A stretch of DNA of 49,324 bases, taken from contig BLXT01002667.1 of NCBI GenBank assembly GCA_019648995.1, positions 1,175,211 through 1,224,534 on the forward strand. Reading direction: 5' to 3'. Below, piece after piece: positions 10,056-22,192 of the stretch (positions are counted from its first letter, which is position 1; each line of letters opens with the position of its first letter). This DNA is from Plakobranchus ocellatus. Taxonomy: Eukaryota > Mollusca > Gastropoda > Plakobranchidae. The notes under the pieces are model-generated. The model ran no database searches and had not been told where the DNA came from. It saw only the letters and a program-made list of their open reading frames with translations. The position numbers were made by a program, and so were the translations under genes.

Positions 10056-10848
10056 ACAAGTTTGTAAATATTTTGTAATTATAGTGTAACTGTTGAGATT
10101 TTTTCCATCACTGGCAGCAATATCATGTATTTTGGATTGACTGAAACTGACCACAGACACAAGAGGTGAAAAAAAGCAATAGAAAAGTAAACTCAAGTTC
10201 ATTACCTTTTAGAAATAGGGAGGTTAACAAAAAAGCAGAATGAAGAAATATTTGCAGCTAACATGAACTTCTACGGAAGTAAAGAAAGGCTATCATAATG
10301 TATCTGGAAAAAAAATAGAATAAGCTAGAGAGTCAATGAAGCGATCCTGAAAGACATTGGAAATCATGTCAGGGGCAACTGCATATTAAACAAATTCATG
10401 GACATAATATAAGAATTGTATGTATTTCAAACTGGCTATTGACAATGATTTCAGAATACATTAATTGCATCATATCTGCTCTTGAAATTGCTAATCATTT
10501 CATTGTGATACTCCAGTTCTGACTCTAGCTGGTGCATAATTATGAAGATGTAACAGACAAAAGTATAGTTCAAGTGAATAACATACCTATTGCCATTATA
10601 ATTCAGTCTGGAATAAGATGGAATCATGGAACTAAAAAAAAACTTATCCCTAAGAAGCATATGCTTTGCTAGCTTTTTCTTATTCTGGCAATATCAATTA
10701 TCAAATTTCTATATTAGCTTTCATCAAAGGGCTCAAAATCGCTTGTTTTTTTAAAGTTTGTTTTTGGTTGCAAGACGTTGCGCTTCCCTGAGCTCCAACC
10801 CAGCTCTCAGGCTTTTGGGAAATTTCCAGATGGCACTCAAGTGTTTGG

Positions 10849-10903
10849 GAAGAAAGTAGGCTTTAAATCTTTAGTTCTATATCTATTGCTTTAAGAGATA
10901 ACC
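10849..10903 (+). repeat. Dispersed repeat, copy 2
   Basis: Diverged second copy of the element at 8924-8985, beginning GAAAGTAGGCTTTAAATC. It lies about 150 bp upstream of the Ty3/Gypsy remnant. Confidence 0.55.
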
Positions 10904-11051
10904 CCTCCCTTCCTTCTTTTCTCATATGTGCAAAAGAAGCAGTCATCATGTAGATCTATGTACATTTTTCTGAGAAAAAAATTTTTTTTTTCGCTTGCTA
11001 TATCTACCACCATCACAGTGTTACAAAAATTGTCTAAAAATTTGTTTCAAT

Positions 11052-11760
11052 GGATTCTTTCTGGGAGATAGTGCGAATGGATCTTTTTCCCTACAGAAGA
11101 CACAAATATCTTCTGATCGTAGACCACGCTTCCAAATTTCTTTGAAATGTCACTGTTGCAAGACACCACCAGCTCAACAGTCATTGATCAGATAAAAGCT
11201 GTTTTCTCCAGATTCAGAATAGACCTACCCCTACAACTGATTTCAGACAATGGACTACAGTTTTCTTCTGCAGAGTTCAGTGCTTTCATGAGAGACTGGG
11301 AGATTGCACACAGCACATCCAGTCAGCTATACCCAAGATCCAATGGATTGGCTAAGAGAACTGCTCAAACTGAAAAAAATGTTTAAGAAGGCACATTAAA
11401 ATGGGCAAGATCCATACATAAGCCTATTTAACCTCAGAATAACACCAAAATCAGACCAAAAGTCAGCAGCCAAAATCCTAATGGGTAGGTAACCAAGAAC
11501 ACTTTTACCAAGTTTTTTTACACAAGCAACGTTAAGGATAAAAATAATAAAGGCCAAAAAAAATGCCAAAGCATTCTACAACATAAGAACAAAATGAGGG
11601 AATCTACAGCCAAACAGACAGCAAGTGTTGACACACACCAACAGATGAAGATACGTCACCACAACTTCAACCAGAAGTGGCCCCTCATCAAGAACCAAGC
11701 GGCATACCAAAGATTAATAAAACCATATAAAAAAGTGAAACTGTAACAATAAGCAGAAAT
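11052..11760 (+). pseudogene. Ty3/Gypsy retrotransposon integrase remnant
   Basis: A decayed fragment of the pol integrase core. The first part (frame starting 11080) reads MDLFPYRRHKYLLIVDHASK, containing the first catalytic Asp. A frameshift near 11137-11146 moves to the frame of 11147, which reads on through LQLISDNGLQFSS (second catalytic Asp at 11246-11248) to SNGLAKRTAQTEKN. The residue 36 positions after the second Asp, where the D,D-35-E enzymes have Glu, is Lys (AAG at 11354-11356). The frame stops at 11384-11386. Further downstream, AKILMG and RTLLPS match the integrase C-terminal part, with more stops. No reverse transcriptase, gag or LTRs were seen, so only a fragment remains. Confidence 0.85.
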
Positions 11761-12092
11761 GTGTGTGTAGGCCATATACACATGTATCTAATGAGTCTAA
11801 CTAGCAGAGTACGATAAGACAAGAGAGCTTACTGCCATGCTAACCAGGTCAAACCCCTTGTCGCTCACTTCAACTGGCCCACAACATGGTGGCCATTTTT
11901 ATGCCAAAAACTGCTAAGTGCTGGGTGGGGGAAGGAGGGCAGCATAGTGGACACTAGCAGCAATTTATTAGTGTCCTAAAGATGGCCAGGCAATATTATT
12001 ACTTACTTAGCAGGCCTCAATTTGAAATTATTTACACAAAAATGATGTATAATGCATTTCCTTCATGATACCAATAATTATCATTACTCTTT

Positions 12093-12093
<1 letters not shown>

Positions 12094-12126
<33 letters not shown>

Positions 12127-12128
12127 NN

Positions 12129-12170
<42 letters not shown>
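12094..12170. repeat. Compound (ATT)n-(GTA)n microsatellite with assembly gap
   Basis: ATT repeats (12094-12126) and GTA repeats (12129-12170) are joined by two N bases at 12127-12128. The true length is unknown because the gap lies inside the repeat. Confidence 0.95.
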
Positions 12171-13143
12171 TTTCCCCATTTTGTTTTGGCATTTGTAAAA
12201 AAATTAACTTATTTTATTATTATACGCATAAAAGTAGCGAATGCCCAATTTTACACTTATTTATTAAATCTATCTGTCCATCCTATTACAAACAGAATTA
12301 TCGCCCACTAAGCGGTCTAGCCTATCATATTCTGTTGTCTAACTTTAAAACTTTGATTCTCAATTGAGTAAAGGGAGTCGTGAGTGAAAATTTAGTTTCA
12401 TAAAGCATGAAAAAAAGTGTGAAATTTGGAATGATGATTTTGATATTAAACTTAAAGTATTAATATTGAGTTTTTACATGTGATAAAATATCAAGTTGAT
12501 ATTTTATGTTTTAAAGTATTATTAACATACAGTTAAATTAATGAAACTAAGATTTAAAGAATATACTGTACATTGAAATTAGGATAAAAAAAAAGAGAGA
12601 TGTTATATAGTGATAAGTCATAATTATATTTGATAAAGTCGAAAAGCTTATCAAGTTCCATTAGCAGTTTAGAATTAGCAAACCCATGATTTGTAAACCA
12701 GTCCACGATAAAATGGCACCCTAAACACACATCATTGTGCCTATTTCTTAATATAAAGTTGATGTCCTTTTATACCTAAGTAAGAGTATAACACTGCAGA
12801 GTCCACTGTAGTTGCACTAATGTTGGAGACAATTGCCTCCCCCTGAGGTGCATCTAATTTGAGATAATAGGGGTTCATTCTGATGCACCAAGGTGTGCAT
12901 CCATCTCTCTCAACATATTATGATATGAACGATGCTCCCAAAGGTGGTTTATCCAAAGCAAGGGATTTACTGAGGCATCCTTTTAAAATTTTTTTTTTAA
13001 TACTTTTCAAATTCGTCTCTAGTCTAAGATTATTTCACTTTTATCTTACATCTTTCTTGAAGGAAATCATGTTAAATTTGAATACCTTTGCACATATGGG
13101 TACTTCATATTTATGATTGCTCTGTCATTTGTAAATTCTACAG

Positions 13144-13419
13144 ATGTGGAAACATTCAAAATACCAGCTACATAAAGTGGTAAATGTGTTTGACCTATGG
13201 CGGTCACACTTGACCATCATTGAGGGATGCTTTGGCACTAGCGTGGCTTCATACTTCATCTTCCTGAAGTGGGTGCTGCTCATGAACATTCCAATCTTCA
13301 TGCTCACCTTTGCCTTCCTGGTGATCCCACAGATTTTGTATCGTTACTACCAAGCAGAGCCCACTGGCTATGGTGGGAATACGGAGAGCTTCACGGGTAT
13401 TGAGCTCCTTACAGGCTCT
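13144..13419 (+). CDS. TMC7: TMC exon: pre-TM1 motif and TM1
   Basis: Phase 0 at both ends (TCTACAG|ATG and GGCTCT|GTAAGT), 92 codons. It reads FDLWRSHLTIIEGCFGTSVA, the conserved TMC segment before the first membrane helix, then a ~25-residue hydrophobic helix (KWVLLMNIPIFMLTFAFLV) as TM1, an extracellular loop with YYQAEPTGYGGN, and the start of the LLTGS motif. It carries one of the clearest TMC signatures in the gene. The loop between TM1 and TM2 is shorter than in vertebrate TMC7. Confidence 0.95.
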
Positions 13420-15794
13420 GTAAGTAATGTCTCAGTATCTGTTGTCCTAATATCAATGGTCTCAGACACAAAATGCCTAAATTTGGAATTTCAGAAAGAA
13501 CTTTGGTGCCTTAAACCACTCAAAAAGATATAATGCAACATAATTATCTTGAGGAAATCTTGAGACTATCTAAATGAGTTGAAAGTCACCTTTTAAAAGC
13601 TGACACTGCATTTAATGAGCTTCGCAATACTCTAAATACCAATTCTTTGCCAAGATATTGGGGTTTTCACATTTTGAAAAAAAAAAACAGGGAACAGAAG
13701 GAAAAACTGACGCAAAATTTGGTGTTTTTTTTTTAAATATTAACGGTACATACTTCATTGTGGCTGTAAAATTGAGAAAAAATTTAAAGTATTGCAGCAA
13801 TGGCGCCTAAAATTTCTCTCAATGCCTTGTGGTTCTAGTTGTGCTCTACTCCAAAACTAGTGCTGGAAAATTGCGCTTGTTTTAAAATAAGCAGCACAGA
13901 AAACAAGTTTTTTTTTCTCACAAAGCAATGGATCTAAACCTTATTTCCGCTAGATAAGCAAAGCTAGGCACAGTTTGTCAAAATCGGCCTACAAATAAAA
14001 AAGCTATTAAAAACTGGCACTTCTCAGAATGTTATTGAATTGTGTTGGGAAGAGCTACAGGAGCACAATTTTACTCTATTCCGAGAAGGATAAAAAAGAT
14101 GATAGAATCAGACAGAATTAACAGTTTGATGGACAAACAAAACCTTTTAGTGGGGCCCTCCAACCTCCTGCATTCAAATTGAATAAAGACAGGTATGAGC
14201 GATAAAAGTACAGACAAAATAATTTAGCAACAAAAGAGCATTTTGTTACTTAGTTATACCAGTAACAATGAATTTATTAATTGGAAAACAATTTAAACCA
14301 TTGCAAAAAAAAANNNNNNNNNNNAAAAAAAAACAACCAAAAACACATGCAAACTTATTAATGTAAGTAGGATTCATGCAATATATTCATACTAAATACA
14401 CACATTTTACATAGACATATATTACTCAGAAAAAAACTTCATGCATAATGAAATTGTTGTAATACAAAAACAAAAGTGACTTTAGGTTTGTCTCACTCAA
14501 TAAGCAATGTCTCTCTGAAAACGCAAGATTATACAGAGAGAAACTACGCTCAGCATCAGCTGAGCTCAAGCATGCATAGACGTAGGCTAAACACCTTAAG
14601 AGTTGTCACAAAAAACCCTTTACATGTGTTGAAAAAAAGTGAAAGTCACATCAAAAGTTGCAATGCATGTGATTAATGTTTATTGGATTATCACGGGAGT
14701 GCAAGTCATAACTGGACATTTTTTTTTTTTTGTTAGTTTTGTTTTCAATTTGTCAATTTGTCAATTAGGCTTAAATGGAAAACAGATTTGAGAGGACAAT
14801 AATCGCCATTGTTTGTTCCAAACAGGGCACATAAGATGAAGAGGACAAAGAGTTATTCCAAAATAATAAGGATTGCCATTTGATCTTGTGAAATAAATGA
14901 AATAATTGTAGCCAACTTATAGTGGCAATTGCAGGATAATACCAAATTCGGATCACTTGTTCGAAGCCAATTTAATTTTTCTCGCTTGCACCCATGCAAA
15001 TACAGAAAATTTTAAATATTTTAATGCTGAAACAGTACCTTTGACTTTTTAAATTCCATTACTTGATTGATGATGATCTGGAAGAATTGGAGTGGCATAT
15101 GATTAAAAATTTTGATTTTCGTAATTTTTTTGCCTCTCACTTATATTATTAAATATTATTAGATTATTATTTCTCTTGGGTAGATCAGTGTGAAACATTG
15201 AAATGTTGTTTTAAAAAAAGAACCCAGCTATTTTTATAAGAACATATGATGATAGGTCTGTCACAGTATGTCACAGTATGTTTGTGTGCTTTCCCTTGGA
15301 GAGTTATGAATTTTTCCTTGAATAAAAGCTAAAATTTACAGAATGGAAACCAGGCATGACACAAGATTGTATGTTTTATGGAGTAAAAAAGGGTTATTTC
15401 TGACAGCCTCTCAAGAATTTTTCAGCCTGTTGAAATAATTGAAATTGAAACAAAAACGTTCCACTCACAACTAAACATGCTTTCTTGTACTGTCTGACAT
15501 TTCAGCCACCTATACATTTCCATTGGATCCTTACATTTTTTTTTCTTTAATTTGGAACACATGCCCATCAACGACGGGTATTGTCATGCATAAGTCTCAA
15601 AATACACTGCATTTTTTTTCAACCCTAACTGTATTTCATGTTTTCTTTCTTTGTCCACATTTGAATGTGTACTGGTTTGTGAGGAGATTTTTTTTTAACT
15701 TGATCTTCGGAGTTAGTCATTTTCAAGGCTCAGCTGTTCTTTTGAATGCATTGTCTTTAATGCTATTAATTTGACATGTATTTTCTTCTGCAAG
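13420..15794 (+). other. Intron
   Basis: A 2.4-kb AT-rich intron with an 11-base assembly gap (14314-14324) inside a poly-A run and a tiny duplication GTCACAGTAT x2 near 15258. No mobile element or exon was recognised. Confidence 0.75.
14314..14324. other. Assembly gap (N run) in poly-A
   Basis: Eleven N bases flanked on both sides by runs of A, so it is probably an unresolved homopolymer. Confidence 0.98.
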
Positions 15795-15943
15795 GGATTC
15801 TTTAAAAGCACTGAGATGTACTATGGTTTCTACACAAATGAGGATGTGGAAGTTGTATCAGGTTTATTTTACAAAATGAAGTATGCCTATCTACTGACTT
15901 GTGGAGGATATTATCTCTTCTGCCTCATACTCCTTGGTTACAG
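15795..15943 (+). CDS. TMC7: TMC exon: first extracellular loop and TM2
   Basis: Begins in phase 0 after TTCTGCAAG and ends in phase 2 at TACAG|GTGAGT. It completes the conserved LLTGSGFF motif, then encodes STEMYYGFYTNEDVEVV (loop) and the TM2 helix (YAYLLTCGGYYLFCLILLGY). Family members have a matching YG.Y motif at this point. Confidence 0.95.
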
Positions 15944-18524
15944 GTGAGTGCATTAAAATATAAAGACATATCAGTCATGAACATTTCTTGACGTAGGGCT
16001 GTTTATGCAAAATGCAACTTGCACTAGCATTGTAGAACTACTATTCACACTTTGAAATGGTCTAGGTTTACCTTGACCTTTACCTTCTTGAGCAGGGAAA
16101 TTCCATGTTTCCATGTTTTATTATTAATATAAAAGAATGGTCAATTTTAAGAATGATGAACAGTGGTATTGATATTCCTTATTTTTAGTCTTTGCAGGAC
16201 TATGGGAATAAGCTATGCACTGAGCTTTCATAGGATCAAGCCTGATTGCCAGAGGGCTTGTAATTTCATTACTGGAGTCTGGTAAAAATCAAGGCCAGTA
16301 CAAGGCACCAGTCCAAAAAGTAATCAATGCCTAAAACAGGCTGATTTGAATGCTTTATTGGATCTAAATTTACAGTTACCCTATCGATAAGTTTTCCCTT
16401 ATTTACCTGATTCTGTTTGGATAATAAAATATACACCATTGTACTTTATTTTTAACTGCCTATATTTACAGAAAGAAATTATGTTTTGCTGGCTCAATTG
16501 TGCATTTTGTTTTTAAGGACAAATCGATAATCTTGGTCACAAACCAACTCCAGAAAGACAAATTCTACAGGAGGAGGGAAAAATTGATTTCCTCTAACAC
16601 GTTTGATCACGTGATTGTTTAACACATTTAATTGGTTTCTGAGACATGATCTATTCATAAGCGATACTTTATATATTTTTCTATCATTCAAAAGTAAAAT
16701 CAAGTAAGCAGGAAATTCCGGAGTTAGAAGGTTTTTGCGCAAGACCATGGAAATATTGAGTGAAAATTAAGACTTTATTTCACTTTCATTTGCATACAAC
16801 TTTAACTTTTTTTCTTTCTCATAAATTTTTGCTCTTGAAGTATAAATGGTAAGGTTTCAAAAGAATATGGTAGAAAACATACAAAGTATTTGTTGCTGTC
16901 TCAAAGGAAATGTGAAAAATTAGAGAAAATACTGATTTTCTCTTTTTCATGTAATGTACTTTCTCTGGGCTGTGTGAGAAGAGCAATGTTTAAAAGAGCT
17001 TTAAAATGATACAAAATGTAGCAAGATTGGCCCAATTTAAAAAATAACCAACATGGGACTGAAAGAGGAAACATTTGAGGCCCTGCTGTGTTGGCTTCAA
17101 TATGATTTCGATGTATACAAGTCAATTCAATTAGAACTCCTAAAGCTGCCAAATATGAAACCCAAAATACTAAGAAATTCAAGAGCCACATAAAGACAAC
17201 ATAAATTTTATTTATACATTGGATGTAGGACAAGTGTAACAAAACCTGAGGTGTGAAACACGATCCGATATATGAGGAGGTAAAATAAACATTTTCACTT
17301 TGAAATCTCTTACAATGGTATAAATTATCCAGGAAGACTCATCCATGGCTGTTTTGTTCTCTGTGGGCAGTGACTAAAAATTCAGTGACCAAATTTTTTT
17401 TCAGATGTTAAAGGCTGTAGAAATAGAAGCACCAATGATTTGAGCTAGATTCTGTATGCATGACATTCTCAAGTAGGCTGATTGAAAATTGAAACTTCAT
17501 CTTTTTATCAAGGAGCAGAAGATTCTTACAAATTGTCCTCTTGTGCCTCTAAAAAAAGATGCCTTGAGACCAAAAGTTGTGCTTTCTCCTTTTACTGCAT
17601 GTTCTTAGTAGAGTTAATGCTCTCTGTGTGTTTTCATCAGATAAAGCCATTTTGCAACTGAATTGTTAGTAATTAGGAATGACCATTGAGCAAATCCTTG
17701 TGATAAAGTTACCCATGTTTTAATCTTATAATTACTGATAATCTAAAAACAATATATCTTCAATATTATCATTTGAAGCACGAGTGCACGCACGCACACA
17801 CACACTCACACTCACATGTTCACACAAGAACTGCTAGCTTCTCAGAGCATAGCATTACAATGAAAAGTGCTTTTTCGTACTGAAAAACAAACACAATAAG
17901 ACCGGAGTTTAGACCAGATAATATAACATGTCGTAAAAGAAATTTAAAGTGAAGATAAGATAAAGGTACAAGTTGTACCAAATGATAAGGAAAGGCAATG
18001 ACTTTTTGTCCTTTAAGAATATAAAATTGACAGTGAAGTACTGCTTCATTGATAGACAGAAAAGTAATGCCTTTTGGCCATAACTGTAGTGAATGCTTTA
18101 AAAATATTTTCTGACTGTTTGACTTCAGCCACAGAAAATTTTAATTCTCCATGACGACAAAACAGCACAAAAACATTGATGGATACCTCTGTTATAACAA
18201 AAGTGGCATCCCCTAAATAATTTTTTTGCAAAAAGCTGTTTAGCAGAAAACGTTAATGAAAGAATGGACTTGTTCATGGTGAGACTTGTATTGATGACAA
18301 CACTATTAGACAGTGTCAAAGTCTGTAAAAGGAGATCTAATGGAGACCAGATCCCATAGTCCAGTTGCTAATGTGCTTATTTTTAATACTCTCTCTGACA
18401 TTCCCAATGAGTGCAAATGAGTCAATTGCAGTTAAGTTTTATTGTTCAGCTTACAATAAAATGCCAGATCATGCACCCCTTCTTTAATCAGTGGCACATT
18501 CATTTTTTTTTCCTTTCTGTATAG
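15944..18524 (+). other. Intron
   Basis: A 2.6-kb intron with a short (CA)n-type stretch (17785-17818). Several minus-strand open stretches (16494-16748, 16901-17242, 18046-18319) show no recognisable motif or splice context. Confidence 0.75.
17785..17818. repeat. CA-rich microsatellite
   Basis: GCACGCACGCACACACACAC followed by CTCACA units. Imperfect. Confidence 0.85.
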
Positions 18525-18675
18525 TTACCTGAAGTCTTACCGCAAGTATTACATTGATGCTGGTGGGACAATGTGCCTCTACTACTTTAACCTATTGTTG
18601 TGTGGCTGGGACTATGGAATCAAGTCTCAAGAGGCCAGTGTTCTCAAGCAGAGCAGTATTTTCCAAGAGATTAAG
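18525..18675 (+). CDS. TMC7: TMC exon: intracellular loop before TM3
   Basis: Acceptor CTGTATAG, one base completing a Ser codon, then YLKSYRKYYIDAGGTMCLYY, the conserved CGWDYGI motif and QEASVLKQSSIFQEIK, ending in phase 0 at AAG|GTATGC. The GWD motif corresponds to GWDFCI in vertebrate TMC7, and the segment after it is the cytoplasmic linker running into TM3. Confidence 0.95.
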
Positions 18676-21411
18676 GTATGCCCTTTAAATGTATGTGTTT
18701 AAGGGGAACCAATGAGTTCACGTAAAATTAAGATAACCACAAGATATTTAAGATATCATAGAGGAAAGAATACAGTTAACTTGCTAATCTGAGGGAAAAA
18801 AAATGATCAAATGATGTAATGTCTTGATTTTGTTGGTCATTAATAACAAGTGATATCCTTGTGAGAAGGATAAGCATTGTGCACAAGCATTGTTTGGCTC
18901 TAAGGTGTGAAGGAAAAAAAAAATGCAAATGAAATCAATAACACGCTTTTTAAAAAATACAATTTGCAAAATAAAAGGATGTCATGAATAGCTTAGTGTT
19001 GTTTAGTTATAGATCTAGCTGAACTATGCCTGTGGCAATGAGTTCTTTTAAGTAGACTAAATAATAGGAATCTCCCTAAGTCTTGCTGAATATAGAATAA
19101 ATATAAGTAACACACAGCTCTCTCTAGTTTACACCATTCCTCCTTTAAAGAAATCAATTGTGGCACATTATTAGCACAGGGCATAAGGTACCCAGGCCTA
19201 TTTTGAGATACCTGGCTGTGAAGTGGACGAATTACTTTTAGAAAATTTTTGATCCAATCAACCTGGATTAATCAGGCACAAGTGGTACTATCATAGTGAG
19301 CTGTGAACATTTATATGTGCATACCTTAATCTCGGTAATACTGCTCTGGGCTCTTGATAGTTGTTTTGATAGTTCCAGCCACAAGTTTATAATTTACATT
19401 TTGATAGAAAAAAAATCTATACGTCATCTTAGCTCTGTTACTAGTTTTGCCAGATTGAACTTTTAATTCCTTTTTGAGTCAATAAGAATTTTTGAAAGGC
19501 TCTAGTACAAAACTATCCACAATGATTTGTGCCTAATTCACCCTCGTTGTCTCACAAATTATCATCTGAAATTGATGCTGGTGGGACAAACTGCAAATTT
19601 GTAAAATCAACTTGCCAGCCTGGTGTTGGTTGGTGTTACTGCAATGGGGAAAGCCTAAACTTTCTTAGTAGACCTTCTTTTATGATAGAAATGTGCCAAT
19701 TGCATAACTCTCTCACACACTAAACCAAGGAAATTCAGTACCACTTTTAAGCTGGCAAGCAAGCCATGACTAAGGCTGGGTAGGATATTCTTAATATTGA
19801 AGGATGTTCTTAAAATTGACTGAACACTAAATTTTGAAATAGCAAAGCAATTGAGCTCAATTACTAATAAAATCTGTGCTAAAAGATATATTGTTTTCAG
19901 CCTTATGGTAATAATATAAAAGTCTGCTGAAAACACTTGCAAAAGCATTATGAAACAAAATACCTAATGTGCTTTATAAGTAAAAGAACTTAAAACGACT
20001 TTTTTTCCTGTTGTAGGATAGCATAATCAGGAAAAATTGATTAAAAACTTAATTCTGGATCTGTTTATCTACCTTGGCTGAAGATGCACTGTATTAGAAG
20101 AATAACTTAGGGTAATACATACCAATTATCTTGCCATTCTGTCATTTGTTTCATAGTATATTAGCGATGTAAAAAATATCCAACAAATAAAAAATACTCT
20201 AAGAGACACAAAATAAAAGATGAGATAAAGCATATATGTACTAATTTTTTTTATAAAGTTAGAAAGGGTTGATTTCTTAGAATATCACTTTAAAAGCATT
20301 ACTGTTAAATATATGTAAAACAAATATGCACAAGTAGCAGTGAGTTTGTGCTTGTGGCAGTGATAAGAGGCAAAGGGACCTGCTTTCCCCAAAGATAGTT
20401 CACTTAGCTAAATAGCACTCAGGTTGTAAAATTCTACTTTGTCAAGAGATTGCCTTGATTTGCTGATAGGAATCACATGATCCTGTTTGCTTTAAAATGG
20501 CTTTCCTAAATGGCATCATTCAAGATGTTATGAATTCTCCAAATCAGCAAGCAACTCAAATTTTGAGAAAATTGTTGATGAGAAACAATATAGACTACCA
20601 ATTGAGGAAAATTTGATGGCAGATGATGAAGAGGAAGAGGAAATTAGATTGCAAGAAGTTGGAGGAGAGTTATGTACATAATTCTGGTCTAAGATGGGTT
20701 GAGAGTCCTTCCTTATGATGTAGTGACTCTAGATTGAGATATTAAGATGAATTGGAAGACGATACAGCAATGGTATGGAAATAGATAGGGAGAATGCTTG
20801 TGTAGTTGTAGTTTTGGGAGGAATGCAGGATTAAAAATGTTGTAGAGCAGGATACTGAGCTGGAAAAGACCAATTGCTTCTGTGCTTCAAGCTGAATCTA
20901 GCTTATGAAAGACAGGTTATGTAAAATGTAACTGACTGAATGAAATGCTGTGAAATTTTGAGGGACTATCAAGTATTATGAGTTAGAATTATTTTGAGTA
21001 TTCTTAGAACTTACTTGTTACTGTGGAGGAGTTTTCAAATTTTTAAGCTTCTCTCAAAAAGATGGATTTCAGCTTCACATTTTACATTGGTACTTGAATG
21101 AATATATCTCAGCCAAAATTCACCTGATTGACATAAAATTGGTATCAAATTTAGGCCTAAGACTTGTGCCTTTGTCATTGAAAATGACCTGAGGGTACCT
21201 TATGCCCCAATTTTACAGAAAGCATCACACATATAAGCAATAAGCAATAACCAATTCATCAAATTTGTAATTTTTAGCTTGTGTTTCATTTGATATGGTT
21301 TCACTATGTATCATCTTTTTAAAGCACAGTAACTACACTAAAACAGTGCCTGTAATGTCTTAAATCTTGTGTGACAAGCAATTGATGGTGACATATTCCA
21401 AATATGCACAG
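18676..21411 (+). other. Intron
   Basis: A 2.7-kb intron. A 62-codon open stretch (20496-20681 +) with an acidic run is noted as a weak candidate fragment. Otherwise I see no exon or recognised repeat. Confidence 0.7.
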
Positions 21412-21591
21412 GAGTACTTGGCAGGCAGTAAGATGTTACAGACTAGTAAAGAAACAGGCCATAAAATTGCCAAAAAATGGTCTTTCACTATCTTGTCATG
21501 GGCAATAGTTCTGAGTCTACTGGCTGCATCTGGTTTCATCACATATACAGTGTCTAATGAGCTGTCCATCAAGACAGAACTTGATAACTCT
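21412..21591 (+). CDS. TMC7: TMC exon: linker and TM3
   Basis: Starts in phase 0 after TATGCACAG and ends in phase 0 at AACTCT|GTAAGT, 60 codons. It reads EYLAGSKMLQTSKETGHKIA, then a hydrophobic helix (ILSWAIVLSLLAASGFITY) as TM3. Alignment by eye with vertebrate TMC7 favours this start, since the linker length then agrees to within one residue. A second in-frame acceptor (GACAAG at 21378) would add 11 residues. Confidence 0.92.
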
Positions 21592-22049
21592 GTAAGTTTT
21601 GATGAATGTCTTGACATATTGCAAAAAAGTTCATGACAATTTGTTCATCATGTTTATAATTCAAGAGATTGCTCTTTGAAAAAGTCAGTCAAGTGATTAA
21701 AAAGTATTTTAACAAACTCCCAATTTTTATCTGAGTCAGGCATGAAAAAGAACATATTCTCAGGCTATTTTATATTTTAGCATTACTAAGATATATCTAT
21801 TTTAAAAAGAAGAAAATCAAAGGATAACACATTTTGCATAGATTACACTCTCAAAATGCAATTTGCGACTTTGAGTGAGTGTCAAGGCATGCTATTAATA
21901 AATGTATCTCATGTTTTTAAGGCAATCATGTTAAAAAAAATTCATTGTGGTGGGAAAGAAAAACCTTGCCATTTGCTATTAGAGTTGATGAGCTGAGTTG
22001 TGTAAATATGACTTACTTGTTTCTGTCTCCATCTCTTCTTTTGATACAG
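21592..22049 (+). other. Intron
   Basis: AT-rich, no internal feature recognised. It ends in the acceptor TTTTGATACAG. Confidence 0.8.
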
Positions 22050-22192
22050 ACAAGTATCCCAGTTATTAGTCCACTTGCCATGCCTGTGGTGCTCTCCTCT
22101 ATTCAACTGGTTGTGCCAATGATCTTCACTTTCCTAGAGGCACATGAGGATTATTCTCAACCCAAATATGAGCTTTATGTACACATGTTCAG
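22050..22192 (+). CDS. TMC7: TMC exon: TM4 and EDYS motif
   Basis: Phase 0 start, phase 2 end at TTCAG|GTAAAA. It encodes the TM4 helix (PVVLSSIQLVVPMIFTFL) followed by EAHEDYSQPKYELYVHMFR. The EDYS...E sequence is conserved in the TMC family at the intracellular end of TM4. Confidence 0.95.

Larger units (their letters stand above)
8182..13143 (+). other. Large intron filled with mobile-element debris
   Basis: At almost 5 kb this is the largest confirmed intron. It contains a full SINE (8743-8904), two diverged copies of a short dispersed repeat (8924-8985 and 10849-10903), a broken Ser-rich ORF (about 9483-10055), a Ty3/Gypsy integrase remnant (about 11052-11760), and a two-part trinucleotide microsatellite across an assembly gap (12094-12170). 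No TMC exon was found inside it. Confidence 0.8.

Noticed and set aside
16901-17242. 113-codon open frame on the minus strand inside a TMC intron
   Set aside because: Hydrophobic and low in complexity of motif; no splice sites in a useful position and no recognised family. Chance frames of this length are expected in 49 kb.
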